Assembly: GCF_029931775.1 (NCBI RefSeq)
Contig: NC_079324.1
Coordinates: forward strand, 60,891,268-60,955,267
Direction of reading: 5' to 3'
Length of the DNA stretch: 64,000 bases
DNA from: Euleptes europaea
Lineage: Eukaryota; Chordata; Lepidosauria; Squamata; Sphaerodactylidae
How positions within the stretch are numbered: the first letter of the stretch is position 1; every line of letters starts with the position of its first letter. The notes under the pieces were generated by a model. That model saw only the letters and a list, made by a program, of their open reading frames with translations. It ran no database searches and was not told where the DNA came from. This document shows, in pieces, positions 51,701 through 55,403 of the stretch. The position numbers and the translations under genes are program-made.

Positions 51701-53564
51701 TTTTACTGAGGTGACATCTGAAAAAAAAATGGCTCTGCTCGCTGGCACAGAAGCACAGTACCAACTGACTGCCCCCTCCCTCCATGACATCACCAAAACA
51801 GTTCCTACCCTGACTCTTAGAACAGTTGTCTGCTTTTTTTTTAAGCAAGGTAATTAAACCAATTACACTTTCAAAAAAGCTTTTTGTTTAAATACAGGTT
51901 CATTACAAGTTACACTTAACAGAAAGGGCCAAACAGTTAACAAATTACACTTTTAAAAAGTCGTACCCACCAACAACATGGGGGCAGATTAACAGCTGAA
52001 CCAGTGTTAGATTTGTTGGTATGTGTGCCTGCTTTAAGCTGAGCAAAGGGAAACTGAGTTCTCCCATGAGGCTGAGGGGCACACTGTGACATCTTTTTAA
52101 CATAACAACGAAAAGCGGGGGGGAACCAAATGGAACTCAACCAGAGTACTGGATTCCAAACCAAAGAGGTTGAGCTGAAAAATACTAAAATTACAAATAT
52201 ATAAATTTTAATAAGGTGCACATTCAAGTTAAAAACATAAAGCCTCTAGCATAGGCAAGACTTTCACATTCAGTGTATACAAACATGAACACTTGTGATT
52301 ACAATCTTACATTGACCAAAGTAGGATCCAAAAAAGGACAAGACGCATTTCGCATAGAGGCCTTATGTTTTTAACTTGAATGAGCACCTTATTAAAATTT
52401 ATATATTTGTAATTTTAGCATTTTTCAGCTCAACCTCTACGGTTTGGAATCTTTTTAACATAGCCAACTGTGAACAATCAATTGCTATAAACCACTACCT
52501 TCGGACCAGCCAACACCTTTTTCTATTATGCCTATCTTCACCACAGGATTTGAATGAGGGACTGGGAGACAGCGAGATGGAGGCCACAACTCCAACATAC
52601 TCCATGCATCTTTTGCTAGTCTTCCTTATGGCCTTTACGTGGAAATTGTTATGTATGTACATAGTTAGGCGATATGCAGGGGGAAACTTAGGAACTTGAG
52701 TCTGGGATGAAGGATCCTAAACCCTGCATGAGCCATTGGCCCAAACCATAACGCGCCATTGGCCCTAAGCCGGCACACGCCATTGACGACCCGGGGTTGT
52801 TCGCCCCCTATCACGGATCAGGGGGGGAGTGGCCATGGGCGGCCAGGGGGGCATATAAGCAGGGCTGTTTGCACTGTCTTCTTCAGTTCTGTTCTTCAAT
52901 ACAATAAAGCGTTGTTGTTGGAACTCAGTCTCGACCTCATGTGTCCTCCCCACGCGGACTTAACAGAAATGAATCCTGCTTTGTTCAATGGGATTCACTC
53001 CTTAATAAGTGTTCTTAGAAGAAGTTGGTTTTTATATGCCAACTTTCTCTACCACTTAAGGAAGAATCAAACCAACTTACAAAAACCTTCCCTCCCCACA
53101 ACAGACACCTTGTGAGGTAGGTGGGGCTGAGAGAGCTCTAAGAGAGCTGTGACTAGCCCAAGGTCAGCCAGCTGGCTTCGTGTGGAGGAGTGGGGAAACC
53201 AACCCGGTTCACCAGATTAGCATCCACTGGTCATGTGGAGGACCAGGGAATCAAACCCAGTTCTCCAGATTAGAGCACTACTCCAAACCACTACTCTTAA
53301 CACCACGTTGGCTCTAAGTATGGGCTTAGAATCCTGTGCTAGCCAGCTGAGAGGATGAGACTGTTAAGTAGCCAGCTTTCTAACACCCACATTTCAACAT
53401 CTTAAAAGTTCACCCCTTACCTTTGTGTCAATCTCCCCCAGAACATCACTGAGTAACTGTAGCAGCTGCGTGGACTCCAAGGAGTCAAAGGTGATTAGAT
53501 TGAAGTTCTTCTTAAAGGGCTCCTTATTGAGCTTCTCAACGATGAACTTAAGTTGGTCACTCAT
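3557..53564 (-). CDS. IFT81: IFT81, intraflagellar transport protein 81 (18 coding exons)
   Basis: Exons in transcript order: 53421-53564, 50622-50725, 49250-49430, 46528-46617, 44242-44307, 43809-43919, 43161-43245, 33913-34076, 29251-29346, 26667-26813, 13723-13872, 11654-11782, 10762-10851, 9160-9246, 8694-8765, 8474-8559, 4904-4949, 3557-3739. Every junction is GT-AG and the phases agree; the total is 2031 bases, 676 residues plus stop, the size I recall for human IFT81. The first ~130 residues form the calponin-homology domain, which with IFT74 binds tubulin. The rest is almost wholly coiled coil, used to pair with IFT74 in the IFT-B core that carries tubulin into cilia. Landmarks are LLGILKYKP (68-76), [20 protein letters not shown] (102-121), [19 protein letters not shown] (452-470) and a conserved C-terminus ending GGEDRLVL. 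The start is chosen from the MSDQ N-terminus shared with the family. No break was seen. Function is inferred from the family. Confidence 0.97.
3764..3885 (+). repeat. Interspersed repeat with 'caccttaaagactaac' core
   Basis: Shares the blocks gtattagtctgt, agtagcaccttaaagact and tttcgtgagtcacagctcac with copies at 9858-10045, 16925-17025 and 35948-36090. It is non-coding. The family looks like a short non-autonomous element; I cannot name it. Confidence 0.6.
4904..4949 (-). CDS. IFT81: IFT81 exon (residues 601-616)
   Basis: A 46-base exon encoding [15 protein letters not shown] after a split Arg codon, with donor G|GTAGTG and acceptor TTTTTAG. It is too short to be found as an ORF; it was located by similarity to the family stretch EQYTKNTAEQENLGK. 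Confidence 0.93.
6411..6606 (-). repeat. tRNA-derived SINE, family A
   Basis: On the minus strand it begins with an RNA polymerase III A-box-like TGGCTCAGTGGTAGAGC head and ends with the conserved tail CTTCATGTGTTCATGTG. Many copies are in this window; this one has a degenerate B box. Confidence 0.85.
7150..7228 (+). repeat. CR1 LINE 3'-UTR fragment
   Basis: Short piece ending GATCCAGCAGGGCTCTTCTT then ATGTTCT, the conserved end of the CR1 subfamily present at 40157. Confidence 0.7.
7480..7755 (+). repeat. CR1-type LINE 3' end with internal 29-base duplication
   Basis: Contains the CR1 3'-UTR text (gctggactagatggaccac...cttatgttc). Inside, GTGACTAAAGAGAACCTC occurs twice, at 7559-7576 and 7588-7605, a local tandem duplication. 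Confidence 0.7.
8474..8559 (-). CDS. IFT81: IFT81 exon (residues 573-601)
   Basis: Encodes [18 protein letters not shown] and continues to RRKAIR, with acceptor TTCTTAG and donor AG|GTAAAT splitting an Arg codon. It is part of the C-terminal coiled coil. Confidence 0.95.
8694..8765 (-). CDS. IFT81: IFT81 exon (residues 549-572)
   Basis: Encodes 24 residues, [20 protein letters not shown] then CMKM, with acceptor TTCTGCAG and donor ATG|GTAACA. It aligns without gaps to the family stretch [20 protein letters not shown]. Confidence 0.94.
9160..9246 (-). CDS. IFT81: IFT81 exon (residues 520-548)
   Basis: Encodes [20 protein letters not shown] then ESSRSALAQ. Acceptor CCCCAG and donor CAG|GTAAGA are strong. 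Confidence 0.96.
9500..9668 (+). repeat. tRNA-derived SINE, family A, divergent
   Basis: Head TTGCTCAATGGCAGAGCACT and B-box-like GGTTCAATTCCC are followed by a body that differs from the main family A, so it may be an older subfamily. Confidence 0.7.
9858..10045 (+). repeat. Fold-back repeat of the 'accttaaagacta' family
   Basis: The two halves are inverted copies: 9887-9937 (gattcgagtacagtagcacc...) pairs with 9990-10040 (...aaggtgctcctggactcgag). A G-run of 11 lies between them. Non-coding. Confidence 0.6.
10087..10548 (-). repeat. CR1 LINE 3' end (subfamily 2)
   Basis: On the minus strand it carries the C-terminus of the CR1 reverse transcriptase ORF ([20 protein letters not shown]) and a 3' UTR ending in CTCTATGATTCT, the CR1-type tail. 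Same subfamily as 35283-35600 and 61542-61797. Confidence 0.85.
10762..10851 (-). CDS. IFT81: IFT81 exon (residues 490-519)
   Basis: Encodes [20 protein letters not shown] then [10 protein letters not shown], 30 codons in phase 0, with acceptor AAACAG and donor CAG|GTGATC. Coiled-coil segment. Confidence 0.96.
10905..11400 (+). repeat. Penelope-like element fragment with hammerhead-like motif
   Basis: The stretch 11106-11148 has the order helix I (GACCA), CTGAAGA, a short helix II, GAAA and a very short helix III, then TGGTC complementary to GACCA. This fits the small hammerhead ribozymes known from Penelope-like retroelements, though the core is imperfect. Downstream text to about 11310 is homologous to 52240-52440. 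The assignment to Penelope is inference; no reverse transcriptase is left. Confidence 0.45.
11654..11782 (-). CDS. IFT81: IFT81 exon (residues 447-489)
   Basis: Encodes the highly conserved [19 protein letters not shown] block and [12 protein letters not shown], 43 codons in phase 0, with donor ATG|GTAATT. Confidence 0.97.
12331..12546 (+). repeat. tRNA-derived SINE, family A
   Basis: A box TGGCTCAGTGGTAGAGC, B box GGTTCAATCCC (12384-12394), then the family A body and tail. About 210 bases, nearly complete. Confidence 0.9.
12909..13146 (+). repeat. tRNA-derived SINE, family C (Sauria-type)
   Basis: Head GTGTGGTGCAGTGGTTAAGG, a CCCAGGTTC B-box relic, body with GCTCACTGGGTGACC, and tail TGAAGTAAATAAATA. 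This resembles the squamate 'Sauria SINE' type; the name is from memory. Confidence 0.8.
13156..13434 (-). repeat. tRNA-derived SINE, family D
   Basis: On the minus strand the tRNA-like part (TACTGCAGTCAAAAGCTCTG ... GAGTTCGATCC) comes first, then a body ending GACCTTTACCTTTT. The other copy is at 22478-22735. The 5' head is cut off here. Confidence 0.75.
13723..13872 (-). CDS. IFT81: IFT81 exon (residues 397-446)
   Basis: Encodes [20 protein letters not shown] through [20 protein letters not shown], 50 codons in phase 0, with acceptor CTACAG and donor TTG|GTAAGG. A SINE cluster lies immediately 5' of it on the plus strand. Confidence 0.97.
13978..14194 (+). mobile_element. hAT-type MITE with 8-base target duplication
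   Basis: Terminal inverted repeats begin CAGGGTTGCCA on the left and TAGGGTAGCAA on the right complement. The flanks GTACCAAA (13970-13977) and GTACCAAG (14195-14202) form an 8-base duplication with one mismatch, the hAT signature. Non-coding, 217 bases. Related copies lie at 48207-48416, 58019-58250 and at the right edge. Confidence 0.75.
14203..16035. other. Intron sequence without recognised elements
   Basis: No exon, SINE or LINE was recognised in this part of the longest IFT81 intron. Several open frames exist on both strands but none has a recognisable product or splice context. Confidence 0.5.
16036..16253 (-). repeat. tRNA-derived SINE, family A
   Basis: Complete copy on the minus strand; A box near 16240 and the conserved tail CTTCGTGTGTTCATGTG at 16036-16052. 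Confidence 0.88.
16776..16925 (+). repeat. tRNA-derived SINE, family A, degenerate
   Basis: A box CGTGGCTCAGTGGCAGAACA and B box GGTTCAATCCC remain; the body has internal losses. Confidence 0.7.
16926..17027 (-). repeat. Fragment of the 'accttaaagacta' repeat family
   Basis: Contains agctctcgaaagcttatacc, cttgttggtct and ggtgctgctggactc, matching the right half of 9858-10045. It is sandwiched between two family A SINEs. Confidence 0.55.
17038..17257 (+). repeat. tRNA-derived SINE, family A
   Basis: Full-length copy with A and B boxes and the tail GGCAGCTTCATGTGTTCATG; close to the family consensus. Confidence 0.9.
17395..17780 (+). repeat. BovB/RTE LINE 3' end
   Basis: Encodes the C-terminal part of the RTE-clade ORF ([20 protein letters not shown] ... 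[10 protein letters not shown] ... HRVAMSRK) and ends in the BovB-type tail with GTCGGAAGTGACTTGACGGC followed by CACACACA. A 19-base inverted repeat at 17459-17504 interrupts the segment before the ORF. Confidence 0.88.
17781..19018. other. Intron sequence, no clear element
   Basis: A piece at 18316-18370 (atcacgaaagcttctcaccc) resembles part of the 'accttaaagacta' family; otherwise nothing is recognised. Confidence 0.4.
19019..19490 (+). repeat. LINE 3' end, zinc-knuckle C-terminus, family not named
   Basis: Encodes [20 protein letters not shown] and a [20 protein letters not shown] stretch, the C-terminal cysteine-rich end of a non-LTR ORF2. The tail is AATAAATTATAATGAATGAATG. A sister copy is at 61960-62735, where the first half reads CLCGSGQVDTTEHILLFCPL. 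Confidence 0.7.
19612..19838 (+). repeat. BovB/RTE LINE 3' end, decayed
   Basis: Parallel to 17540-17780 (agagtcactggaaaaga, gttaggaaaagt, agcaagagatggattga, gtgactcgacgg) with many differences. Confidence 0.75.
20078..20275 (-). repeat. 5S rRNA-derived SINE, decayed
   Basis: The minus strand reads TGATCTACTCAGATCTCAGA then AGCTAAGCAGGGTTGG and CCTGGCAAGTATTTGG, matching the internal promoter half of 5S rRNA, followed by a BovB-like tail. Not a functional 5S gene. Confidence 0.8.
20665..20750 (+). repeat. 43-base tandem duplication
   Basis: CCTGACCTACCTTACAGATT recurs at 20665 and 20708, with one mismatch across 43 bases. A recent local duplication in the intron. Confidence 0.85.
21064..21421 (+). 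mobile_element. hAT-type MITE, 358 bases, perfect 8-base target duplication
   Basis: Flanked by TCCTAAAT at 21056-21063 and 21422-21429. Ends are CAGAGGTCTCCGAC and, on the complement, CAGGGGTCCCCGACC. Open frames inside are short and show no transposase, so it is a non-autonomous element. Confidence 0.88.
21430..22477. other. Intron sequence without recognised elements
   Basis: No exon or named repeat was seen. Frames on the minus strand around 22088-22396 are open by chance only, as far as I can judge. Confidence 0.4.
22478..22735 (-). repeat. tRNA-derived SINE, family D
   Basis: Parallel to 13156-13434 over most of its length (gtttactaggtagaccttg, agcaagctgggtactcattt, ggaaagatggaaggctgag). 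Truncated at its tRNA end. Confidence 0.75.
23005..23032. repeat. (CA)n microsatellite
   Basis: About eleven uninterrupted CA units between two poly-C/G stretches. Confidence 0.9.
24064..24353 (-). repeat. tRNA-derived SINE, family B
   Basis: The minus strand starts GAGCCAGCATAGGGTAGTGG, has the paired 'tctggagaa' blocks, and ends TATAAAAACCAACTCTTCTT, the family B tail. Confidence 0.88.
25251..25549 (-). repeat. tRNA-derived SINE, family B
   Basis: Nearly full copy on the minus strand; head GCGTGGTGTATTGGCCAAGA and the TATAAAAACC tail are both present. Confidence 0.88.
25805..26202 (+). repeat. CR1 LINE 3' ends, two overlapping pieces
   Basis: 25866-26202 runs from a decayed ORF2 end to the tail CCCTTCCAACTCTATGATTT; a second short piece of the same subfamily (25805-25860) sits directly before it. 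A further tail fragment is at 26375-26412. Confidence 0.8.
26667..26813 (-). CDS. IFT81: IFT81 exon (residues 348-396)
   Basis: Encodes [20 protein letters not shown] through GTEVLKGDE, 49 codons in phase 0, with acceptor CTCGCAG and donor GAG|GTAAGC. The following intron, 13873-26666, is the longest in the gene. Confidence 0.97.
26940..28090. other. Intron between IFT81 exons, mostly unassigned
   Basis: No exon was found. A weak antisense SINE relic may lie at about 27860-27925 (actgagccaggggcctcgat). Confidence 0.4.
28098..28238 (+). repeat. tRNA-derived SINE, family A, lacking its tRNA head
   Basis: Starts within the body (aaagggactaggcaagtagg) and ends in the usual tail. It lies 60 bases before a complete copy. 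Confidence 0.85.
28299..28515 (+). repeat. tRNA-derived SINE, family A
   Basis: Complete: A box TGGCTCAGTGGAAGAGCC, B box GGTTCAATCCC, family body and tail. Confidence 0.9.
28516..29250. other. Intron sequence with one long but unsupported frame
   Basis: A 138-codon frame is open at 28503-28919 on the plus strand. It has no recognisable motif and starts inside the tail of a SINE, so I treat it as chance. Confidence 0.4.
29251..29346 (-). CDS. IFT81: IFT81 exon (residues 316-347)
   Basis: Encodes [20 protein letters not shown] then [12 protein letters not shown], 32 codons in phase 0, with acceptor TTCCAG and donor CAG|GTAAGA. Confidence 0.97.
29840..29990 (+). repeat. SINE family A relic
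   Basis: Retains agtcaatcccttgca, gctgctgccagtcagaatag and acaatactctgacttc in family A order, with large losses. Confidence 0.5.
29991..31690. other. Intron sequence without recognised elements
   Basis: No exon or classified repeat was found. A small imperfect inverted repeat surrounds ccaggataatccccagg (30755-30815). Confidence 0.4.
31690..31944 (-). repeat. tRNA-derived SINE, family C (Sauria-type)
   Basis: The minus strand reads GAGCCGGTGTAGTGGTTAAG, then the CCCAGGTTCAGTTCCC B-box region, and ends in the AAATAAATAA tail. Confidence 0.82.
32148..32350 (+). repeat. 5S rRNA-derived SINE
   Basis: Matches 5S rRNA around the internal control region (atcttgtcagatcttggaaa, ccaagcatgg, ggatgggagatcacc) and then carries a BovB-like tail. 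Decayed relative to 58898-59110. Confidence 0.82.
32460..32843 (+). repeat. CR1 LINE 3' end
   Basis: Same segment as 39775-40157: ORF2 end (AGAGATTCAAAACAGATAAA ... GTGGACATGTTCATGG) and a 3' UTR ending CTTATGTTCTTA. Confidence 0.87.
33473..33515. repeat. (TC)n(CA)n microsatellite
   Basis: CT repeats with one interruption followed directly by CACACACA. Confidence 0.85.
33913..34076 (-). CDS. IFT81: IFT81 exon (residues 261-315)
   Basis: Completes a split Ser codon, then encodes [20 protein letters not shown] through [18 protein letters not shown]. Acceptor TTCTTAG, donor AAA|GTAAGT. Confidence 0.97.
34201..35280. other. Intron sequence, unassigned
   Basis: A short BovB-tail fragment (gtaagtgccgtcacgttgct, about 34288-34312) is the only recognisable piece. 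The 105-codon frame at 34908-35225 has no recognisable product. Confidence 0.4.
35283..35600 (-). repeat. CR1 LINE 3' end (subfamily 2)
   Basis: Antisense of the same tail as 10087-10548, opening tcacagagttggaaaggacc on the plus strand. Confidence 0.85.
35776..35935 (+). repeat. tRNA-derived SINE, family C, partial
   Basis: Contains tactggttggaatatcagac, ctctgccatggaagctc and cacctcacagggctgttgtg; the 3' end is missing. Confidence 0.7.
35948..36092 (+). repeat. Fold-back repeat of the 'accttaaagacta' family
   Basis: Left half (ttggcctgcagtagaac ... gtctggtagtatcttagaga) and right half (gctactggactcgaatc) are inverted relative to each other, as at 9858-10045. It abuts the 5' end of the long CR1. 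Confidence 0.6.
36095..40157 (+). mobile_element. Near-full-length CR1 LINE
   Basis: About 4.06 kb in the opposite orientation to IFT81, within the intron between residues 261 and 260. ORF1 (from 36130) has a Cys-rich start (CARC at 36229-36240), a short coiled coil, and an SGNH-esterase part with GDSIL (36541-36555), GTND (36697-36708) and DGLHL (36951-36965). It is interrupted by in-frame TGA codons at 36604 and 36877. ORF2 begins about 37206 with an AP-endonuclease domain (NARS, TETWW, GDFN, SDH) that is open to 37943. The reverse transcriptase part (38432-39946) holds FADD at 39137-39148 but needs several frame changes. The 3' UTR ends CTTATGTTCT. The copy is dead, but long for this family. 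Confidence 0.92.
40456..40898 (-). repeat. CR1 LINE 3' end
   Basis: Antisense copy of 39720-40157. It lies only 300 bases after the long plus-strand copy, giving a tail-to-tail inverted pair. Confidence 0.87.
41110..41570 (-). repeat. Unclassified interspersed repeat, copy 2
   Basis: Inverted partner of 896-1450. The plus-strand frame at 41124-41564 (146 codons) lies wholly within the repeat, with no recognisable motif. Confidence 0.5.
42561..42800 (+). repeat. tRNA-derived SINE, family C (Sauria-type)
   Basis: Head AACCAGCGTGGTGTAGTGGT, B box GGTTCGAATCCCC and tail TATAAATGAATTAAATAAAT. One of the best preserved copies. Confidence 0.87.
43161..43245 (-). CDS. IFT81: IFT81 exon (residues 233-261)
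   Basis: Encodes [20 protein letters not shown] then AAVDSKPE and the first base of Ser261. The acceptor is TTCTAAG and the donor GAAA|GTAAGT. Confidence 0.95.
43809..43919 (-). CDS. IFT81: IFT81 exon (residues 196-232)
   Basis: Encodes [20 protein letters not shown] then the charged [17 protein letters not shown] coiled-coil stretch, 37 codons in phase 0. Acceptor GCTGTAG, donor CAG|GTACCC. Confidence 0.96.
44242..44307 (-). CDS. IFT81: IFT81 exon (residues 174-195)
   Basis: A 66-base exon encoding [20 protein letters not shown] then KR. Acceptor TTTCTAG, donor CGG|GTAAAT. This is the start of the long central coiled coil. Confidence 0.95.
44409..44709 (+). repeat. tRNA-derived SINE, family B
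   Basis: Full-length plus-strand copy: head GAGCCAGAGTGGTATAGTGG, B-box region GGTTTAATTCCCC, tail GGCATATAAAAACCAACTCT. It lies 100 bases outside an IFT81 exon. Confidence 0.9.
44772..44985 (+). repeat. tRNA-derived SINE, family C, head degenerate
   Basis: Recognised by gctgggtgacgctggaccag, cacacactctcagcctaa and the tail gaaagaagtaaataaa. Confidence 0.75.
45040..46070 (+). repeat. L2 LINE fragment with two later insertions
   Basis: Decayed L2 reverse transcriptase text: [20 protein letters not shown] (near 45150-45215), a DYC-N-LY-like stretch near 45630, and LHSK-KYLM near 46015. It is split by a family A SINE (45260-45473) and by an unidentified GC-richer piece of about 280 bases (45735-46012). 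Confidence 0.65.
45260..45473 (-). repeat. tRNA-derived SINE, family A (inside L2)
   Basis: Antisense complete copy; A box complement near 45445-45465 and tail at 45260-45282. Confidence 0.88.
46528..46617 (-). CDS. IFT81: IFT81 exon (residues 144-173)
   Basis: Encodes [20 protein letters not shown] then [10 protein letters not shown], 30 codons in phase 0. Acceptor TTCACAG, donor AGG|GTAAAA. Confidence 0.96.
46620..48206. other. AT-rich intron sequence, unassigned
   Basis: No element or exon was recognised; the stretch 46800-47500 is notably AT-rich. Confidence 0.4.
48207..48416 (-). mobile_element. hAT-type MITE, relative of 13978-14194
   Basis: Ends TAGGGTCACCAA and, on the complement, CAGGGTTGCCAACC. 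The 8-base flanks (cacttaac and tttttaac) match at only five positions, so the target duplication is decayed or the ends are slightly off. Confidence 0.6.
49250..49430 (-). CDS. IFT81: IFT81 exon (residues 83-143, second half of the CH domain)
   Basis: Encodes [20 protein letters not shown], then [18 protein letters not shown] and ends DTVADTNRQ. It carries basic residues (Arg87, Lys113, Lys114, Arg115) belonging to the positively charged CH surface that in this family is linked to tubulin binding. Acceptor CATTTAG, donor CAG|GTAGAG. Confidence 0.97.
50622..50725 (-). CDS. IFT81: IFT81 exon (residues 49-83, CH domain)
   Basis: Encodes [20 protein letters not shown] then [14 protein letters not shown] and a Leu codon split by donor TT|GTAAGT. 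Lys73 and Lys75 are part of the basic CH surface. Acceptor CTTTTCAG. Confidence 0.96.
52105..52448. mobile_element. Fold-back insertion of the Penelope-like family, with 14-base direct repeats
   Basis: Arms 52147-52240 and 52362-52448 are inverted copies of about 90 bases (for example ggttgagctgaaaaatacta against its complement). The 120-base spacer holds gcatttcgcatagaggcc, whose complement matches the region after the hammerhead-like motif at 11118-11150. ATCTTTTTAACATA is present on both sides (52091-52104 and 52449-52462), as expected for a target duplication. Confidence 0.6.
52647..52965 (+). mobile_element. Solo LTR of an LTR retroelement (fossil)
   Basis: A 319-base unit running TGTTATG...TTAACA, flanked on both sides by GAAAT (52642-52646 and 52966-52970). 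Inside are CCATTGG motifs, a TATA-like CATATAAGC (52853-52861) and an AATAAA at about 52905. No internal coding region is left, so it is a solo LTR; the intact 5-base duplication suggests moderate age. Whether it is of ERV or Ty3-type cannot be told. Confidence 0.8.
53018..53316 (-). repeat. tRNA-derived SINE, family B
   Basis: Antisense complete copy, beginning on the plus strand with agaagttggtttttatatgc and ending accacgttggctct. It sits just outside the first coding exon of IFT81. Confidence 0.88.
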
Positions 53565-53586
53565 CTTGACACCGCCAAGAGTGGTC
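53421..53586 (-). CDS. IFT81: IFT81 first coding exon (5' UTR end and residues 1-48)
   Basis: The ATG at 53562-53564 sits in a good context (GTCAAGATGA) and opens [20 protein letters not shown]; coding runs to DTK at donor AAG|GTAAGG. The exon starts at an acceptor TTCTCATAG with 22 bases of 5' UTR, so at least one upstream non-coding exon is needed. Confidence 0.96.
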
Positions 53587-54100
53587 CTATGAGAAAGAGA
53601 GGGAAAGCAGCTTTATGGAACAATGCAAAGGAATCTATGCTTCTTTGTGAAAACAATAAACACACTTATAAAAATGGTCCACACAGAGAATTGAAGAGGT
53701 TGCAGAATAGCAGAATAACAGCTCAACCAAAGACTGTACGCTTTAGCTTCATTTTTAGGTCTGAGAATTTAAGCCTTTGTGTGTTGTAGCAACCACCCTC
53801 TACAGCCAATAAATGCATACAAATAGTGACTGTAATACTCCTCATGTCCCAGTGAGAAAGGCAAACCATACATTAATGCAAATAAAAATACTAGACCATC
53901 TTGGCTACAACACCTCCTCTGACTGCAAGAGAGAGGGAAAGAAAATGGTGAGTTCTTTCTTTACCTACACAACCCTGGTGCATATGCATTGCTGGTTACC
54001 TCAGCCTTTTCCTTTCCTCTTTCTCTTCATTGCCCTGGGACAAAATTCAGTGTATAGGTTCTTCACAGCAGGAACTTTTAGTTTCGTTTTACTGATATTA

Positions 54101-54397
54101 GAAGAAGAGCTTGTTTTTCTGTGGCGACTTTCGCTCCCGCTTAAGGAAGAATCAAACGGGCTTACAATCACCTTCCCTTCCCCACAACAGACACCCTGGG
54201 AGATAGGTGGGCTGAGAGAGCTGTGACTGGCCCAAGGTCACCCAGCTGGCTTCATGCGGAGGAGCGAGGAAACAAATCCAGTTCACCAGATCAGCCTCCG
54301 CCGCTCGTGGGGAGGAGTGGGGAATCAACCCCATTTCTCCAGAGCAGACCCCTCCACTCCAAACCACTGCTTTTAACCACTACACCACGCTGGCCCG
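54101..54397 (-). repeat. tRNA-derived SINE, family B
   Basis: Antisense copy with CpG sites still present (ccgcttaagg, ccgccgctcg), which suggests relative youth. It is followed directly by the 107-base tandem array. Confidence 0.85.
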
Positions 54398-54403
54398 TAA
54401 ACC

Positions 54404-54720
54404 ACCTCGCACGTTGATGGCACTACGTTACCCAAGAACAAGAATGTCACTTTGGAAGACAACTATCCGAAAATGAGATTTAAAATATAACAGACTACTA
54501 ACAAGCACACACCGCGCACGTTGATGGCACTACGTTACCCAAGAACAAGAATGTCACTTTGGAAGACAACTATCCGAAAATGAGATTTAAAATATAACAG
54601 ACTACTAACAAGCACACACCGCGCACGTTGATGGCACTACGTTACCCAAGAACAAGAATGTCACTTTGGAAGACAACTATCTGAAAATGAGATTTAAAAT
54701 ATAACAGACTACTAACAAGA
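54404..54720. repeat. Three tandem copies of a 107-base unit
   Basis: ACGTTGATGGCACTACGTTA begins at 54411, 54518 and 54625, exactly 107 bases apart. The copies are almost identical (one tatccg/tatctg difference plus edge variation). In IFT81 intron 1, about 300 bases from the CpG-rich promoter. Confidence 0.95.
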
Positions 54721-55009
54721 CCACAATCCCCCCCCTCAACGAAAGACATTCCTTCGGGTTCCCGTATTTCAAGGGACACCCCTCCTTCTTCAACAAGGTG
54801 GCCCCCATTAACAGAATGACCCTTCCAAATGCCCCTGGGGGGGTGGTTGTTCCCCAAACGACCCAATTCGACAAGGTCCACGACACACCAAAGAGAGGTT
54901 TTTCGTGCTGCACCTCTCGGGGTGAGGGAATAGCCATTCCTAAACTTAAAAAAAACAACCCCCTAAAACTACGTCCTCTCCCATCCCCCACACACCCGCC
55001 CTTCATTAC

Positions 55010-55120
55010 CTCAGATTTGACCCGAAACGCTCCTCCAAACTCCCCCCTCCCTTGCGGAAAGAGACTCTCCCTCTGAGTCGCCAGGCCCTTGGTAACGGTT
55101 GCTAAGGCGCGGTGGCGCCG
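55010..55120 (-). other. IFT81: Probable non-coding first exon of IFT81
   Basis: On the minus strand a strong donor, CTGAG|GTAATG, lies at the edge of the CpG-rich block and would join the 5' UTR acceptor at 53587. The donor end (55010) is well placed; the transcription start is a guess, put just downstream of the E-box and NRF1-like sites. Confidence 0.5.
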
Positions 55121-55345
55121 CCACGTCGGCTCACGTGACCAACACGGCGGCGCCTGACGAGCGGGGAAGCGAGAGGGAGAACGCCGCCTCAAAGTCGACG
55201 GGAGGCGTTAGCCGCGCGAGGGCGTCGTTGCGCATGCGCAGATTTTTGAGGCGAAAGAGGCGGTCTGTCTTGCTTTTCGTTTCCCGCCCAGAAAGGCTGA
55301 GGGCGCGGAGGGGCGCAGAGGCCTCCGACCAGAACGTGCAAAAGA
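55060..55345. promoter_or_regulatory. CpG-rich IFT81 promoter region
   Basis: This is the only markedly CpG-rich block in the window. It contains a perfect NRF1-type palindrome TGCGCATGCGCA (55229-55240), a TCACGTGA E-box of the USF/TFE type (55131-55138) and two RFX-like half-sites (55087-55107). No TATA box was seen. Position and orientation fit IFT81. The nearest P2RX7 coding sequence is 5 kb away, so shared use is not supported. Confidence 0.75.
55087..55107. promoter_or_regulatory. Paired RFX-like half-sites
   Basis: CCTTGGTAAC and GTTGCTAAGG are separated by a single G and form an imperfect palindrome (8 of 10 positions). RFX factors control many ciliary genes through X-boxes made of inverted RGYAAC half-sites. 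Here the two half-sites point the opposite way to the canonical X-box, so binding is uncertain. Confidence 0.4.
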
Positions 55346-55403
55346 GGGTTAAGGGTTGTTTTTGTGTGGGCAAGCGCAAGTCCCACTTGTAGTTGTGGTT
55401 ATT

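Noticed and set aside
54404-54720. CRISPR-like array of repeats
   Set aside because: The 107-base units are directly adjacent with no unique spacers, and the context is a vertebrate intron; it is a simple tandem triplication.
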